The notes under the pieces were generated by a model. The model did not search any database. It saw only the letters and a list, made by a program, of their open reading frames with translations, and had not been told where the DNA came from. The position numbers and the translations under genes were made by a program. Below, piece by piece: positions 1 to 7,350 of a stretch of DNA of 15,842 nt. Origin of the DNA: CAIODY01 sp041192505 (GTDB lineage: Bacteria > Bacteroidota > Bacteroidia > Chitinophagales > CAIODY01). The stretch spans positions 1 through 15,842 of the forward strand of contig JBEEMV010000233.1 of assembly GCA_041192505.1 (NCBI GenBank), read 5' to 3'. Position 1 is the stretch's first letter, and each line of letters begins with the position of its first letter.

Positions 1-755
1 CTTTTCATGGCTTCATACAAAATAATGCCTGTAGCCACACTTACATTATACGAATCCATGGCTGGAAGAATAGGAATGATAAAGGTTTCATCAGCTCTAT
101 TAATAATTAATCGGTTTACACCTTCGGCTTCTTCGCCCACCACAATTACAGTTGGTTTTGTATAATCTAATTCACTTACTTTTTTGGTAGCTTTTAAATC
201 GCTTACCAATACTTGCATGCCTTGTGCTTTGCACCATTTAATGGTTTGTACCAAATCGTCTTCACGGCAAACAGGCAATTTATTTAATGCGCCTGCACTG
301 GTTTTCATAGCATCCGAATTTACTTGGGCACTATTTCGTTTTGGAATAATAATAGCCTGAACGCCTGTACCTAAAGCAGTTCGAGCTATAGCACCAAAAT
401 TTCTAACATCAGTAATGCTATCTAAAATAAGAAACAAAGGTGTTTTGCCTTTTGCCAATACTTGTTCTAAAATTTCTTCTTTTTCAGCATATTTTATTTC
501 TGAAATAAAAGCCGCTACGCCTTGATGATTAGCACGATAAGTTAAATAATCTAACTTCTCTTTTGGTACAGCTTTTATAGGCACATTATGTTCTTTTGCC
601 TTTAAGCGTATTTCATCCAATATCTCACTTTTCAAATCTTTTTGAGTGTAAATTACATCCAATGTTCTACCAGCATCAAAGGCTTCGATGATAGGATGAC
701 GACCGTATAACAGATTATCGTAAACTGGCTTTTCTCTTTTTATAAATGGTTTCAT
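1..755 (-). CDS. rlmB: 23S rRNA 2'-O-ribose methyltransferase, RlmB/TrmH (SPOUT) family, partial
   Basis: Reads leftward from an ATG at 755-753 and is still open at base 1, so the last few residues lie outside the window. About 251 codons are visible, close to the full length of RlmB proteins, so little is missing. The translation starts MKPFIKREKPVYDNLLYG and shows the SPOUT methyltransferase signatures: a segment like ILDSITDVRNFGAIARTA, then DAMKTSAGALNKLP, then VIVVGEEAEGV, then a knot-forming SYNVSVATG near the end. The family uses S-adenosylmethionine to methylate a guanosine 2'-hydroxyl in 23S rRNA (G2251 in E. coli). The exact target here is inferred, since the TrmH family contains several rRNA and tRNA enzymes. 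It sits next to lipA on the same strand but is separated from it by a repeat tract, so it probably has its own transcript. Confidence 0.85.
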   Translation of the reverse strand, partial: MKPFIKREKPVYDNLLYGRHPIIEAFDAGRTLDVIYTQKDLKSEILDEIRLKAKEHNVPIKAVPKEKLDYLTYRANHQGVAAFISEIKYAEKEEILEQVLAKGKTPLFLILDSITDVRNFGAIARTALGTGVQAIIIPKRNSAQVNSDAMKTSAGALNKLPVCREDDLVQTIKWCKAQGMQVLVSDLKATKKVSELDYTKPTVIVVGEEAEGVNRLIINRADETFIIPILPAMDSYNVSVATGIILYEAMK

Positions 756-761
756 TTTTTT

Positions 762-890
762 TATTTTGATAAATGTTTGTGGAGACACAAACCTTGGATT
801 TTTATTTTTTGTTTTGTTGAATGTTTGCGAATACACAAACCTTGGATTTTTATTTTTTTGTTTTGTTGAACGTTTGTAAAAACACAAATA
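762..890. repeat. 48-bp tandem repeat, about 2.5 copies
   Basis: A unit containing TGTTTGNNNANACACAAACC followed by TTGGAT and a T-rich run ending in GTTTTGTTGAA occurs with a period of 48-49 bases. The core CACAAA is near 786, 834 and 883. The first copy lacks part of the T-rich left side and the third lacks CCTTGGAT. Each core can fold into a short hairpin; the best is GTTTGTG-gaga-CACAAAC in copy 1. The tract lies between lipA and rlmB, immediately upstream of rlmB on the minus strand. Confidence 0.75.
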
Positions 891-945
891 CAATTTACTT
901 ATATTTCTAACAACTAATCACAAGTAACTAATAACTCTTTTGTTC

Positions 946-1827
946 TCACACTTCATCAACCAAATGTTTTTCTGAATGGTAAGATGAACGAACCAATGGT
1001 CCACTTTCTACACATCTAAACCCGATAGACAAAGCATAGCTTTTGTATTCAGCAAATATTGTTGGATGCACGTATTCGGCCACAGCCAAGTGATTGGGCG
1101 TTGGTTGTAAATATTGCCCAATGGTTAACACATCGCAACCATGCGCCTTTAAATCTTTAATGGTTTGCAAAACCTCTTCTTTCATTTCGCCCAAACCCAG
1201 CATCAAGCCCGATTTGGTACGCATGCCGCCATTTTTCAAATATTGAATTACTTCTAAACTGCGTTGATATTTGGCTTGAATTCTTACTTGTTTTGTTAAT
1301 CGTTCTACAGTTTCAATATTATGCGAAACTACTTCGGGATGAGCTTCTATCACTAAATCCAAGCTTTCATGTTTGCCCATAAAATCTGGAATTAAAGTTT
1401 CTAAAGTTGTTTCAGGATTTAATTTTCGTACTTCATTAATGGTAGCAGCCCAAATGCTAGCGCCACCATCTTTCAATTCATCACGGTTTACTGAAGTAAG
1501 CACAGCATGTTTTACTTTCATTAAATGGATAGCTTCGGCTACTCGTTTTGGTTCGTCCCAATCCAATTCGGTTGGTCGACCAGTAAGTACATTACAAAAA
1601 CCACAACTACGGGTACATATATTACCCAATATCATAAAAGTGGCTGTGCCTGCACCCCAGCATTCGCCCATGTTTGGGCAGTTTCCGCTTTCGCAAATAG
1701 TGTGTAATTTATACGTATCTACTAAGCCACGTACATGCAAATAATTTTTACCAATGGGTAATTTTACTCTTAACCAATCTGGTTTTTTTGTTCTTGTAGT
1801 TGATTTTGCTACATCATTATCGCTCAT
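946..1827 (-). CDS. lipA: Lipoyl synthase (radical SAM)
   Basis: Inserts two sulfur atoms into protein-bound octanoyl groups to make the lipoyl cofactor of 2-oxoacid dehydrogenases and the glycine cleavage H protein. With the start chosen here the protein is 293 residues, usual for LipA. The auxiliary cluster cysteines are C45, C50 and C56 (CESGNCPNMGEC). The radical-SAM CxxxCxxC is C71, C75 and C78 (CTRSCGFC). The C-terminal RSSYHSE motif at 280-286 supplies the conserved serine ligand. A longer reading would start at 1896, but the promoter element TACTTTTG (minus strand, 1857-1850) lies inside that extension, so the ATG at 1827-1825 followed by SDNDVAKS is preferred. No lipB or lipoate ligase gene is next to it. 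It is transcribed divergently from the gene at 1947. Confidence 0.95.
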   Translation of the reverse strand: MSDNDVAKSTTRTKKPDWLRVKLPIGKNYLHVRGLVDTYKLHTICESGNCPNMGECWGAGTATFMILGNICTRSCGFCNVLTGRPTELDWDEPKRVAEAIHLMKVKHAVLTSVNRDELKDGGASIWAATINEVRKLNPETTLETLIPDFMGKHESLDLVIEAHPEVVSHNIETVERLTKQVRIQAKYQRSLEVIQYLKNGGMRTKSGLMLGLGEMKEEVLQTIKDLKAHGCDVLTIGQYLQPTPNHLAVAEYVHPTIFAEYKSYALSIGFRCVESGPLVRSSYHSEKHLVDEV

Positions 1828-1849
1828 AATCAAATCGAATTTTGAATGG

Positions 1850-1857
1850 CAAAAGTA
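1850..1857 (-). promoter_or_regulatory. Candidate -7 element of lipA
   Basis: On the minus strand this reads TACTTTTG, matching the Bacteroidota -7 consensus TAnnTTTG, 22 bases before the lipA ATG. A clear TTTG at the -33 position is not visible, so this is a partial match. Confidence 0.45.
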
Positions 1858-1901
1858 CAAAGGTTTAGTGTGAATGTATGTCGAGTTTAAAAACAATTCA
1901 T

Positions 1902-1931
1902 TTTGGCTTTTAAAATCAATCCTTACTTTTG
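1902..1931 (+). promoter_or_regulatory. Bacteroidota-type promoter of the 1947 gene
   Basis: TTTG at 1902-1905, an 18-base spacer, then TACTTTTG at 1924-1931. The ATG follows 15 bases after the -7 box, giving a very short leader. A TTG at 1929 that could start a longer reading frame is the end of this promoter box. Confidence 0.6.
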
Positions 1932-1946
1932 CACCATCATTTTTTT

Positions 1947-2522
1947 ATGCACAACATTGAACCTTTTTATAACTGGTTAGATATTTACAGCGCCGAAGAC
2001 GACGAACAGAGTCCATTTTATGGTAAAGCTCATAACGAGTTTCAATACCATAATGCCATCTATAATTATTTTATTCATCCACAATGGGATGGTTTTGGCT
2101 CCAGCACTTTATACATGAAAGTATTATTTGTAGATTATGATAAAAATTTTGCCATTATGGAATTTATGGGCGAATGGAACGATTGTATTGGCAACGATAT
2201 CATGTTTTTAAAACGTGATATTATTGATGCATTTATCAATAATGGTATTTACAAATTTGTGTTGATTGGCGAAAATGTTTTGAATTTTCATTACAGCGAT
2301 GATTGTTATTATGAAGAATGGTATGAAGATGTAAAAGATAATGGTGGCTGGATTGCAGGTATCAATTTTAGAAACCATGTGCAAATTGAACAACAAAAAG
2401 CTGGTATTAAAAATTATATTTTGTTTAACGAAGAAGAAGAAATGATTGAATGGCGCAAACAAAAACCATATACTTTTCATAAATTAGTTGAAGAACAATT
2501 GATGCCAAAGTATCTGGATTAA
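1947..2522 (+). CDS. Conserved-looking protein of unknown function
   Basis: I do not recognise a named family. The protein is 191 residues, starts MHNIEPFYNWLDIYSAEDDE, is acidic and very rich in aromatic residues (many Tyr, Trp and Phe), and has no signal peptide, membrane segment or obvious catalytic motif, so it is probably a soluble cytoplasmic protein. Features that can be seen are a central FVDYDKNFAIMEFMGEWNDC segment followed by NDIMFLKRDIID, a Cys-Tyr-Tyr pair in a DDCYYEEWYED stretch, and a C-terminal helix-like region rich in Glu. The in-frame TTG at 1929 lies inside the -7 promoter box, so the ATG at 1947 is taken as the start. It is transcribed away from lipA and ends 60 bases before the thioredoxin-like gene, with which it may be co-transcribed. 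Confidence 0.8.
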   Translation: MHNIEPFYNWLDIYSAEDDEQSPFYGKAHNEFQYHNAIYNYFIHPQWDGFGSSTLYMKVLFVDYDKNFAIMEFMGEWNDCIGNDIMFLKRDIIDAFINNGIYKFVLIGENVLNFHYSDDCYYEEWYEDVKDNGGWIAGINFRNHVQIEQQKAGIKNYILFNEEEEMIEWRKQKPYTFHKLVEEQLMPKYLD

Positions 2523-2582
2523 CAGCACTTATAGGCATCTCACAAAAAATATCTTACCTTCGTTTACTAATTTTTAAAAACT

Positions 2583-3632
2583 ATGATTCGATTTTTTATT
2601 CTGATATTATTATTTTTTTCGGGCTTACAAATTAATCGTGTTTTTGCGCAAGCTCATCCCGATAGTAAAGCCGCCGAACCACCATCATTAGTAAAATGGA
2701 TAGATTTTAAAACTGCATTTGAAGCAAATAAAAAAGTGCCGAAACCATTTTTGATTGATGTATATACCGATTGGTGTGGCTGGTGCAAACACATGATGAA
2801 AACAACTTATAGCAATCCTGCCATTGCCGAGTACATCAACAATTATTTTTATGCTGTAAAGTATAATGCCGAAACAAAAGATACCATTTATTTTAAAGAT
2901 TCGATGTACGTAAATCATGGCACAGGACCCCGACCAATACACGATTTAGCAATTCAATTATTGGGTAATAGGCAAAGTTATCCTACTACCGTTTTTATGT
3001 TTAACGATTTAAAAAATCAAGCACCAATACCTGGTTATTTAGATGAAAAACAAATTGAACCCGTACTTTTATTTTTTGTTGAAATGGTATACATGAATTG
3101 TCCGTATGAAGATTTTAACGAATATTTTCAAAAGGCATTTATTGATACAACTAAGCTAAATAAAAAATTTCCATTAAAAAAATACACTTTTGCCGAAGCC
3201 GAAAAACTATCGAAAACAGCACCCCGAAAATGGCTGATAAATATTAATACAGAATGGTGCAATTCATGTAGAACCATGAATAAAGCTGTACTTACCGATA
3301 CTTTGATTGCCGATTACATCAACAAAAATTATTATTATATTGATTTTAATGCACAACAAAAAGATTCCATTCGGTTTTTAAATTATACTTATTTGTATAA
3401 AGAAACAAATGGCAGTATGCCCGTACACGAGCTGGCACCAACGCTTACAGGCGGCTCGTTGGTATTGCCATCATTAGTTGTGTTAGATGAAAGCATGAAA
3501 AGATTAGATGTAGTGCAACGATTTTTAGTACCTAAAATGTTAAATCAAGTATTGCATTATTATGGCGATGATGCTTATAAAACAAAGCAGTGGACAGAGT
3601 TTAGAGATAAATTTTATTCGCAGAAAAAATAA
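2583..3632 (+). CDS. Exported protein with two thioredoxin-like domains
   Basis: A 349-residue protein with a hydrophobic N-terminal signal (roughly residues 1-23, cleavage likely after FAQA), so it should act in the periplasm. Domain 1 (about 35-165) has the active site WCGWC at 64-68 and a cis-proline at P134 (SYPTTVF). Domain 2 (about 200-345) has WCNSC at 225-229 and a cis-proline at P296 (LPSLVV). Both copies continue with similar text after the CxxC (IAEYINNYFY against IADYINKNYY), which indicates an internal duplication. Such proteins reduce or exchange disulfides of exported proteins. CGWC resembles the reducing DUF255/thioredoxin_7 type. CNSC is less usual and could mean a different redox potential. 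The substrate is unknown. Confidence 0.85.
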   Translation: MIRFFILILLFFSGLQINRVFAQAHPDSKAAEPPSLVKWIDFKTAFEANKKVPKPFLIDVYTDWCGWCKHMMKTTYSNPAIAEYINNYFYAVKYNAETKDTIYFKDSMYVNHGTGPRPIHDLAIQLLGNRQSYPTTVFMFNDLKNQAPIPGYLDEKQIEPVLLFFVEMVYMNCPYEDFNEYFQKAFIDTTKLNKKFPLKKYTFAEAEKLSKTAPRKWLININTEWCNSCRTMNKAVLTDTLIADYINKNYYYIDFNAQQKDSIRFLNYTYLYKETNGSMPVHELAPTLTGGSLVLPSLVVLDESMKRLDVVQRFLVPKMLNQVLHYYGDDAYKTKQWTEFRDKFYSQKK

Positions 3633-3661
3633 ATACAATTTAACCACATAGAAATAAAATT

Positions 3662-4294
3662 ATGTATTTACAAATTCATCCTGAAAACCCCGAGATTAGA
3701 AAGATAAAAATGGTAACCGAATGCTTACAGCAAGATGGTATTATTATTTATCCTACTGATACCGTGTATGGCTTGGGGTGTAGCATTGGCAATCATAAAG
3801 CGTTAGAAAAAATTTATAAAATAAAACAAGTACAGCCAGGTAAAAACTTGTTGCTTACTTTAATTTGTGCTGATATTTCACAAGTATCAGATTATGTAAC
3901 ATCAATAGATAATCAACTTTTTAGATTGATGAAACAATGTTTGCCTGGGCCTTATACTTTCATTTTAAATGCAGGAAAAAACACACCAAAAATATTGTTG
4001 AACAAAAGAAAACAAATTGGTATTCGTATTCCTGATAATGAAATTTGTAGACAAATAATTACAGAACATGGGCAGCCTATTCTTTCCACATCATTGCATA
4101 ATACTGATGTGGTATTAGATTATTTTACCGACCCCGAAGAAATTTATCAGCAACACGAACACCATGTAGATTTAATGATTGATGGCGGTGTTGGTGGCAA
4201 AATGGCATCAACCGTTTTAGATTGTACACAGCCTAAAATACAATTGGTTCGTAAGGGTTTGGGCAAAATAGATTTTATTGAATTAGAAGATTAA
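3662..4294 (+). CDS. yciO: YciO/Sua5/YrdC family protein (L-threonylcarbamoyladenylate synthase-like)
   Basis: A 210-residue cytoplasmic protein of the YrdC fold. Its start, MYLQIHPENPEIRKI, matches the YciO branch better than TsaC/Sua5. Family motifs are YPTDTVYGLGC at 30-40, the basic KIKQVQPGKN segment at 53-62, LPGPYTFIL at 94-102, GIRIPDN at 120-126 and STSLH at 142-146. The Sua5/TsaC branch makes threonylcarbamoyl-AMP for the t6A modification at position 37 of ANN-decoding tRNAs. YciO proteins share the fold and some of this activity but their physiological role is less certain. No Sua5-specific C-terminal domain is present. The stop codon overlaps the next ATG by one base (TAATG), so translation of the two genes is probably coupled. 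Confidence 0.85.
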   Translation: MYLQIHPENPEIRKIKMVTECLQQDGIIIYPTDTVYGLGCSIGNHKALEKIYKIKQVQPGKNLLLTLICADISQVSDYVTSIDNQLFRLMKQCLPGPYTFILNAGKNTPKILLNKRKQIGIRIPDNEICRQIITEHGQPILSTSLHNTDVVLDYFTDPEEIYQQHEHHVDLMIDGGVGGKMASTVLDCTQPKIQLVRKGLGKIDFIELED

Positions 4295-5175
4295 TGACCG
4301 AAAAGCAACGCTATATTTCATTTTCCGAACAACAAATTTCTGTTTTTGCAAAGCCGTGGTGGCTGGATGCAAGTTGTGGAAATGAAAATTGGCAATGTTT
4401 GTTTTTTGAAAATAAGGAGAGTGCTTTTGCATTTCATACCAAACAAAAATTGTTTCAAAATGCTGCAATACCAAGCATTTTAACGCCATATCAACCAGCA
4501 ATTAATATTAACGAAACAATTATTGAAGCAGTAAGCAAATTTAATTTTGTAGAATTATATTGGAAAAACTTTACCGAACACGAAATTAAATTATTACAGA
4601 AATATAAATTTGAAATTAGTTACAAGCACACAAGAGTATTGCCATTAAAGAGTTTAGAAGAGATTTATCAAAATTTTAAACCCAGCTTAAAACGACAAAT
4701 AAAAAAATCGGAAGAAAATTTATCGATAGAAGAAACAAAAAACATTGAAATTTTATTCAACATTTCGCAACAAGTATTTCAGCGCCAAAATAAACCATTA
4801 CCTTTTTCATTTGACCAATTACAGGCAATTGTTGAAGCTTGTATACAACACAATTGTTGTAAAATATGGGTAGCTAAAAATGAATTGCAACAACCGTGTG
4901 CAGCTATGCTGATGGTATATGACAACGATTGCTGTTACTATCTTACAGGAGGGCTTGCAACCGAACACAAAACCACAGGAGCCATGAATTTACTGCTTTG
5001 GAAAGCCATCCAGTTTGCCTCATTACAGGGCAAAGAATTTGATTTTTGTGGCAGCACAATTCCATCTATCGATAAATTTTTTAGCACTTTTGGTGCTGTA
5101 AAAAAAGATGTTTTAGTAATTAATAAATACAACAACAGATTACAAAAATGGGCTATTAATAAATGGAAAAAATAG
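4294..5175 (+). CDS. GNAT/FemAB-like acyltransferase
   Basis: A 293-residue cytoplasmic protein with no signal peptide. The C-terminal half resembles the FemAB-like GNAT fold (BioF2/Acetyltransf_6 type). It has a basic SLKRQIKKSEE stretch at 131-141, a CCYYLTGGLA strand-turn at 213-222, the helix GAMNLLLWKAIQFA at 229-242, and FDFCGSTIPSIDKFFSTFGA at 249-268. That last pattern, a D-F-x-G-S followed by a phenylalanine-rich FFxxFG turn, is typical of these transferases. Members transfer amino acids or acyl groups to peptidoglycan precursors, peptides or lipids. The acceptor here cannot be told from sequence. It is translationally coupled to the upstream YciO-like gene. Confidence 0.75.
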   Translation: MTEKQRYISFSEQQISVFAKPWWLDASCGNENWQCLFFENKESAFAFHTKQKLFQNAAIPSILTPYQPAININETIIEAVSKFNFVELYWKNFTEHEIKLLQKYKFEISYKHTRVLPLKSLEEIYQNFKPSLKRQIKKSEENLSIEETKNIEILFNISQQVFQRQNKPLPFSFDQLQAIVEACIQHNCCKIWVAKNELQQPCAAMLMVYDNDCCYYLTGGLATEHKTTGAMNLLLWKAIQFASLQGKEFDFCGSTIPSIDKFFSTFGAVKKDVLVINKYNNRLQKWAINKWKK

Positions 5176-5179
5176 TAAC

Positions 5180-5187
5180 TACATTTG
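5180..5187 (+). promoter_or_regulatory. Candidate -7 element of hemL
   Basis: TACATTTG fits TAnnTTTG and ends 21 bases before the hemL ATG. No TTTG is visible at the -33 position, so hemL may also be read from upstream genes. The TTG in this box opens a longer hemL reading frame that is not used in this annotation. Confidence 0.4.
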
Positions 5188-5208
5188 CCCTTATCAAATA
5201 ATAATTTT

Positions 5209-6486
5209 ATGTACAACACAACCAAAAGTCAGCAATTATTTAGTGCCGCACAGCAAAGTATTCCGGGTGGAGTAAACTCACCTGTACGTGCATTTAAAAG
5301 TGTAGGTGGCACACCATTGTTTATGAAATCGGCTGTGGGCGCATATTTAACCGATGTTGATGATAATGTGTATGTAGATTATATTAACTCGTGGGGGCCA
5401 ATGATTTTAGGTCATTGCCACCCAGATGTGGTAGAAGCCATGGCGCAAAAAGCTAAGCAAGCTATTTCGTTTGGAGCACCAACAGAATTAGAAACTCAAA
5501 TGGCAGAATTGATAAAATCAATGGTGCCTAATGTTGATTTAATACGATTGGTAAGCAGCGGCACAGAAGCCTGTATGAGCGCTTTGCGATTGGCAAGAGG
5601 ATTTACTAAGAAAAATAAATTCATCAAATTCGAAGGTTGTTATCATGGTCATGCGGATGCATTTTTAGTAAAAGCTGGTAGCGGTATGGCAACATTAAAT
5701 ATTCAAACTGTACCCGGTATTACAGGTGGTGTAGCGGCTGATACATTAACGGCACCATACAATAATTTAGCAGCTGTAGAACAATTATTTGAAGAAAATT
5801 ATAATCAAATAGCAGCCATAATTATTGAACCTGTGGCTGGCAACATGGGCTGTATATTGCCCGAAGATGGCTATATAGAAGGCTTACGCAAAATTTGCAA
5901 TGAGCATGAAGCCTTATTAATTTTTGATGAAGTGATGACAGGATTTAGATTAGCACCAGGCGGAGCACAAGAAAAATTGGGCGTTGAAGCCGATTTAGTA
6001 ACCTACGGAAAAGTGATTGGCGGCGGTATGCCCGTAGGTGCATTTGGTGGCAGAAAAGATATTATGCAACACATTGCACCGTTAGGAAATGTATATCAAG
6101 CTGGTACATTAAGCGGCAACCCTATTGCTGTAACGGCTGGATACACTACACTTTCTATCTTAAAAAATAATCCATCTATTTATAAAAATTTAGAAAGCAA
6201 AGGCAATTTATTAAAAACAAAATTGCATGAAGCATTACATGAAAAAGGAATTGCGCATACTATCAATCACATGGGAAGTATGATTAGCGTTCATTTTGGC
6301 GAACATAAAGTAATTGATTTTGAAACGGCTGCTAAATGCGATATTGCATTGTTTAATAAATTTTTTCATCACATGCTTTCGTGTGGTATTTACTTACCAC
6401 CATCTGCTTACGAAAGTTGGTTTTTTAGTAATTCGCTTACCGAAAATGATATTGAAAAAACGGTAGCAGCGGTGAGGAAGTTTTAG
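5209..6486 (+). CDS. hemL: Glutamate-1-semialdehyde 2,1-aminomutase
   Basis: A PLP enzyme that converts glutamate-1-semialdehyde to 5-aminolevulinate in the C5 heme pathway. The protein is 425 residues, the standard length, beginning MYNTTKSQQLFSAAQQSIPGG. Signatures are the NSPVRAF segment at 23-29, the cofactor phosphate loop SSGTEA at 116-121, CYHGHADAFL at 144-153, FDEVMTGFR at 239-247, and the Schiff-base lysine K268 in VTYGKVIGGGMPVGAFGG. The fold-type I aminotransferase domain is complete. A TTG 24 bases upstream lies in a possible promoter box and is not taken as the start. No other heme genes are nearby. Downstream the chromosome enters a gene-poor accessory region. Confidence 0.95.
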   Translation: MYNTTKSQQLFSAAQQSIPGGVNSPVRAFKSVGGTPLFMKSAVGAYLTDVDDNVYVDYINSWGPMILGHCHPDVVEAMAQKAKQAISFGAPTELETQMAELIKSMVPNVDLIRLVSSGTEACMSALRLARGFTKKNKFIKFEGCYHGHADAFLVKAGSGMATLNIQTVPGITGGVAADTLTAPYNNLAAVEQLFEENYNQIAAIIIEPVAGNMGCILPEDGYIEGLRKICNEHEALLIFDEVMTGFRLAPGGAQEKLGVEADLVTYGKVIGGGMPVGAFGGRKDIMQHIAPLGNVYQAGTLSGNPIAVTAGYTTLSILKNNPSIYKNLESKGNLLKTKLHEALHEKGIAHTINHMGSMISVHFGEHKVIDFETAAKCDIALFNKFFHHMLSCGIYLPPSAYESWFFSNSLTENDIEKTVAAVRKF

Positions 6487-6493
6487 TGATTTG

Positions 6494-6553
6494 CAGTCAG
6501 GGATTGCTTTCAGCTAAAGCGTAGTAGGGAGACTTACGCTTGTCGAATACAAA
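6494..6553 (+). repeat. Dispersed repeat, left copy
   Basis: Starts CAGTCAGGGATTGCTTTCAG and ends ACGCTTGTCGAATACAAA. A related sequence lies in opposite orientation at 10343-10389. Over the first 28 bases 21 match, and over the ACGCTTGTC(A/G)AATACAAA end only one base differs. This copy has about 12 extra bases in the middle, which let it fold as AAGCGTA-loop-TACGCTT. It follows hemL directly and could also act as a weak terminator. Confidence 0.65.
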
Positions 6554-6606
6554 ATATATTAATTATAAAAACAAGGCTGTGATTTTTTATTTATCATAAG
6601 TAAAAG

Positions 6607-6638
6607 CTTGACTTTTAATAAATAAATTAGTATATTTG
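6607..6638 (+). promoter_or_regulatory. Bacteroidota-type promoter
   Basis: CTTG at 6607-6610, a 20-base spacer and TATATTTG at 6631-6638, close to the consensus TTTG-N19-TAnnTTTG. Transcription would begin near 6645 and run to the terminator at 6991. Confidence 0.55.
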
Positions 6639-6850
6639 TATAGGTGGAGAAATTTTTCATAAAGTTCTTTTAATTATTGAAGTTTTGGAACAACTACATT
6701 TACTTGAAATTTGTACAATTTACTTGTCAGAAATATTTTTAAACAAAAAAAATAAGATTATGAAAGAAATGATAACAAAAATTAGTTTGCACATTTGTAT
6801 TGGTATAATGTTGCAAAGTTTAATGAAACTAGTATTACAGTATATAGGCA

Positions 6851-6954
6851 TGCAGGCAAATTCAAACGGCAGGTTCTGCGATATACTAAATTGAAAGGAA
6901 TGTACCAAAATTTTAATAGTTAGGGTTTGTAGGGTTCGAATCCCTTGCCTGCAC
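6851..6954 (+). ncRNA. tRNA-like RNA or degenerate tRNA
   Basis: The 3' end has a T-arm with the universal core GGTTCGAATCC (AGGG-TTCGAAT-CCCT, 6931-6945), followed by TTGCCTGCA (6945-6953). That strand pairs perfectly over 9 bases with TGCAGGCAA at 6851-6859, like an acceptor stem. A strong terminator follows at once. The inside does not look like a normal tRNA: at 104 bases it is long, there is no D-arm consensus, and only a weak possible anticodon stem (CGAT/ATTG around the loop ATACTAA, near 6880). It could be a decayed tRNA, a tRNA-mimicking RNA, or a tRNA 3' end left by an integration event. Confidence 0.35.
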
Positions 6955-6956
6955 AA

Positions 6957-6991
6957 ATAAAAAAGGCGATGAAATTTCATCGCCTTTTTTT
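6957..6991. terminator. Rho-independent terminator, two-way
   Basis: GGCGATGA-aatt-TCATCGCC (6965-6984) is a perfect 8-bp stem with A's on its left and seven T's on its right. It can stop the rightward RNA from the 6607-6638 promoter and the leftward operon ending at 7003. Confidence 0.9.
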
Positions 6992-7002
6992 ACATAAACC
7001 AA

Positions 7003-7350
7003 CTAAGAAAAAAATTTCTTTTTGAAATACTTATCCTTCCTTTTAGCATCAGTTTTTCTTGAATCCTTAATTCTCCAATCGCTCCATTTACTTGAATATT
7101 TGACTTCGTTATTGATTATCCAATAATGAGATTTACATTCAAAGTTCCAGTTGCCAATTGATGGACTAAGTGAAACACTTTTGCCATTAAAAGTAAGTTC
7201 CCAATCAGTTGGAGTAAATGGTGTTACTACTTCATTGCCACAACCGCAAACACATTTGTGAATTGCAGTACAATATTCCATAGTAATGTATAAAACCCCT
7301 TGTTCTAAATCATCAGGAATGAACTCAACAAATTTATGCTGCAAGGTCAT
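7003..7350 (-). CDS. DUF6527 family Cys/His-rich protein
   Basis: A 115-residue protein that matches, from memory, the family catalogued as DUF6527: start LQHKFVEFIPDDLEQGVLYI, then HKCVCGCGNEVVTPFTPTDW, then VSLSPSIGNWNFECKSHYWI. Probable zinc ligands are among C27, H31, C33, C35 and C37 in the first cluster and C72 and H75 in the second. The last 25 residues are strongly basic (KDSRKTDAKRKDKYFKKKFF). The biochemical role is unknown. It is the third gene of the operon, its start lies 17 bases inside the end of the E1-like gene, and the family often accompanies ThiF/multiubiquitin genes. A zinc-binding partner of ubiquitin-like transfer, for example a substrate adaptor or ligase-like subunit, is possible but inferred. 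Confidence 0.85.
   Translation of the reverse strand: MTLQHKFVEFIPDDLEQGVLYITMEYCTAIHKCVCGCGNEVVTPFTPTDWELTFNGKSVSLSPSIGNWNFECKSHYWIINNEVKYSSKWSDWRIKDSRKTDAKRKDKYFKKKFFS

Larger units (their letters stand above)
6487..7002. other. Gap between hemL and the ubiquitin-like operon
   Basis: 516 bases without a convincing protein gene. It holds, in order, one copy of a dispersed repeat (6494-6553), a strong promoter pointing right (6607-6638), a stretch with a weak hydrophobic 44-codon frame (6760-6894), a tRNA-like structure (6851-6954) and a strong two-way terminator (6957-6991). The layout suggests a transcript of about 350 bases. Confidence 0.6.

Noticed and set aside
762..890. CRISPR-like array
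   Set aside because: The units are nearly identical over their full length, so there are no distinct spacers, and no cas genes are present. It is a plain tandem repeat.
1373..1744. 123-codon plus-strand frame
   Set aside because: It lies wholly antisense to lipA, whose motifs are complete. It is a shadow frame.
6685..6894. Reading frame of 69 codons, or 44 codons from the ATG at 6760, hydrophobic in part
   Set aside because: It overlaps the tRNA-like structure, has no recognisable family and no clear ribosome binding context. It could be chance in a short RNA unit, so no protein is called, though a small peptide is not excluded.
6645..6991. tmRNA (ssrA), because of promoter, T-arm end and length near 350 bases
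   Set aside because: The conserved 5' end of tmRNA is absent, the acceptor partner lies at 6851 rather than at the transcript start, and no tag sequence ending in Ala-Ala was found.
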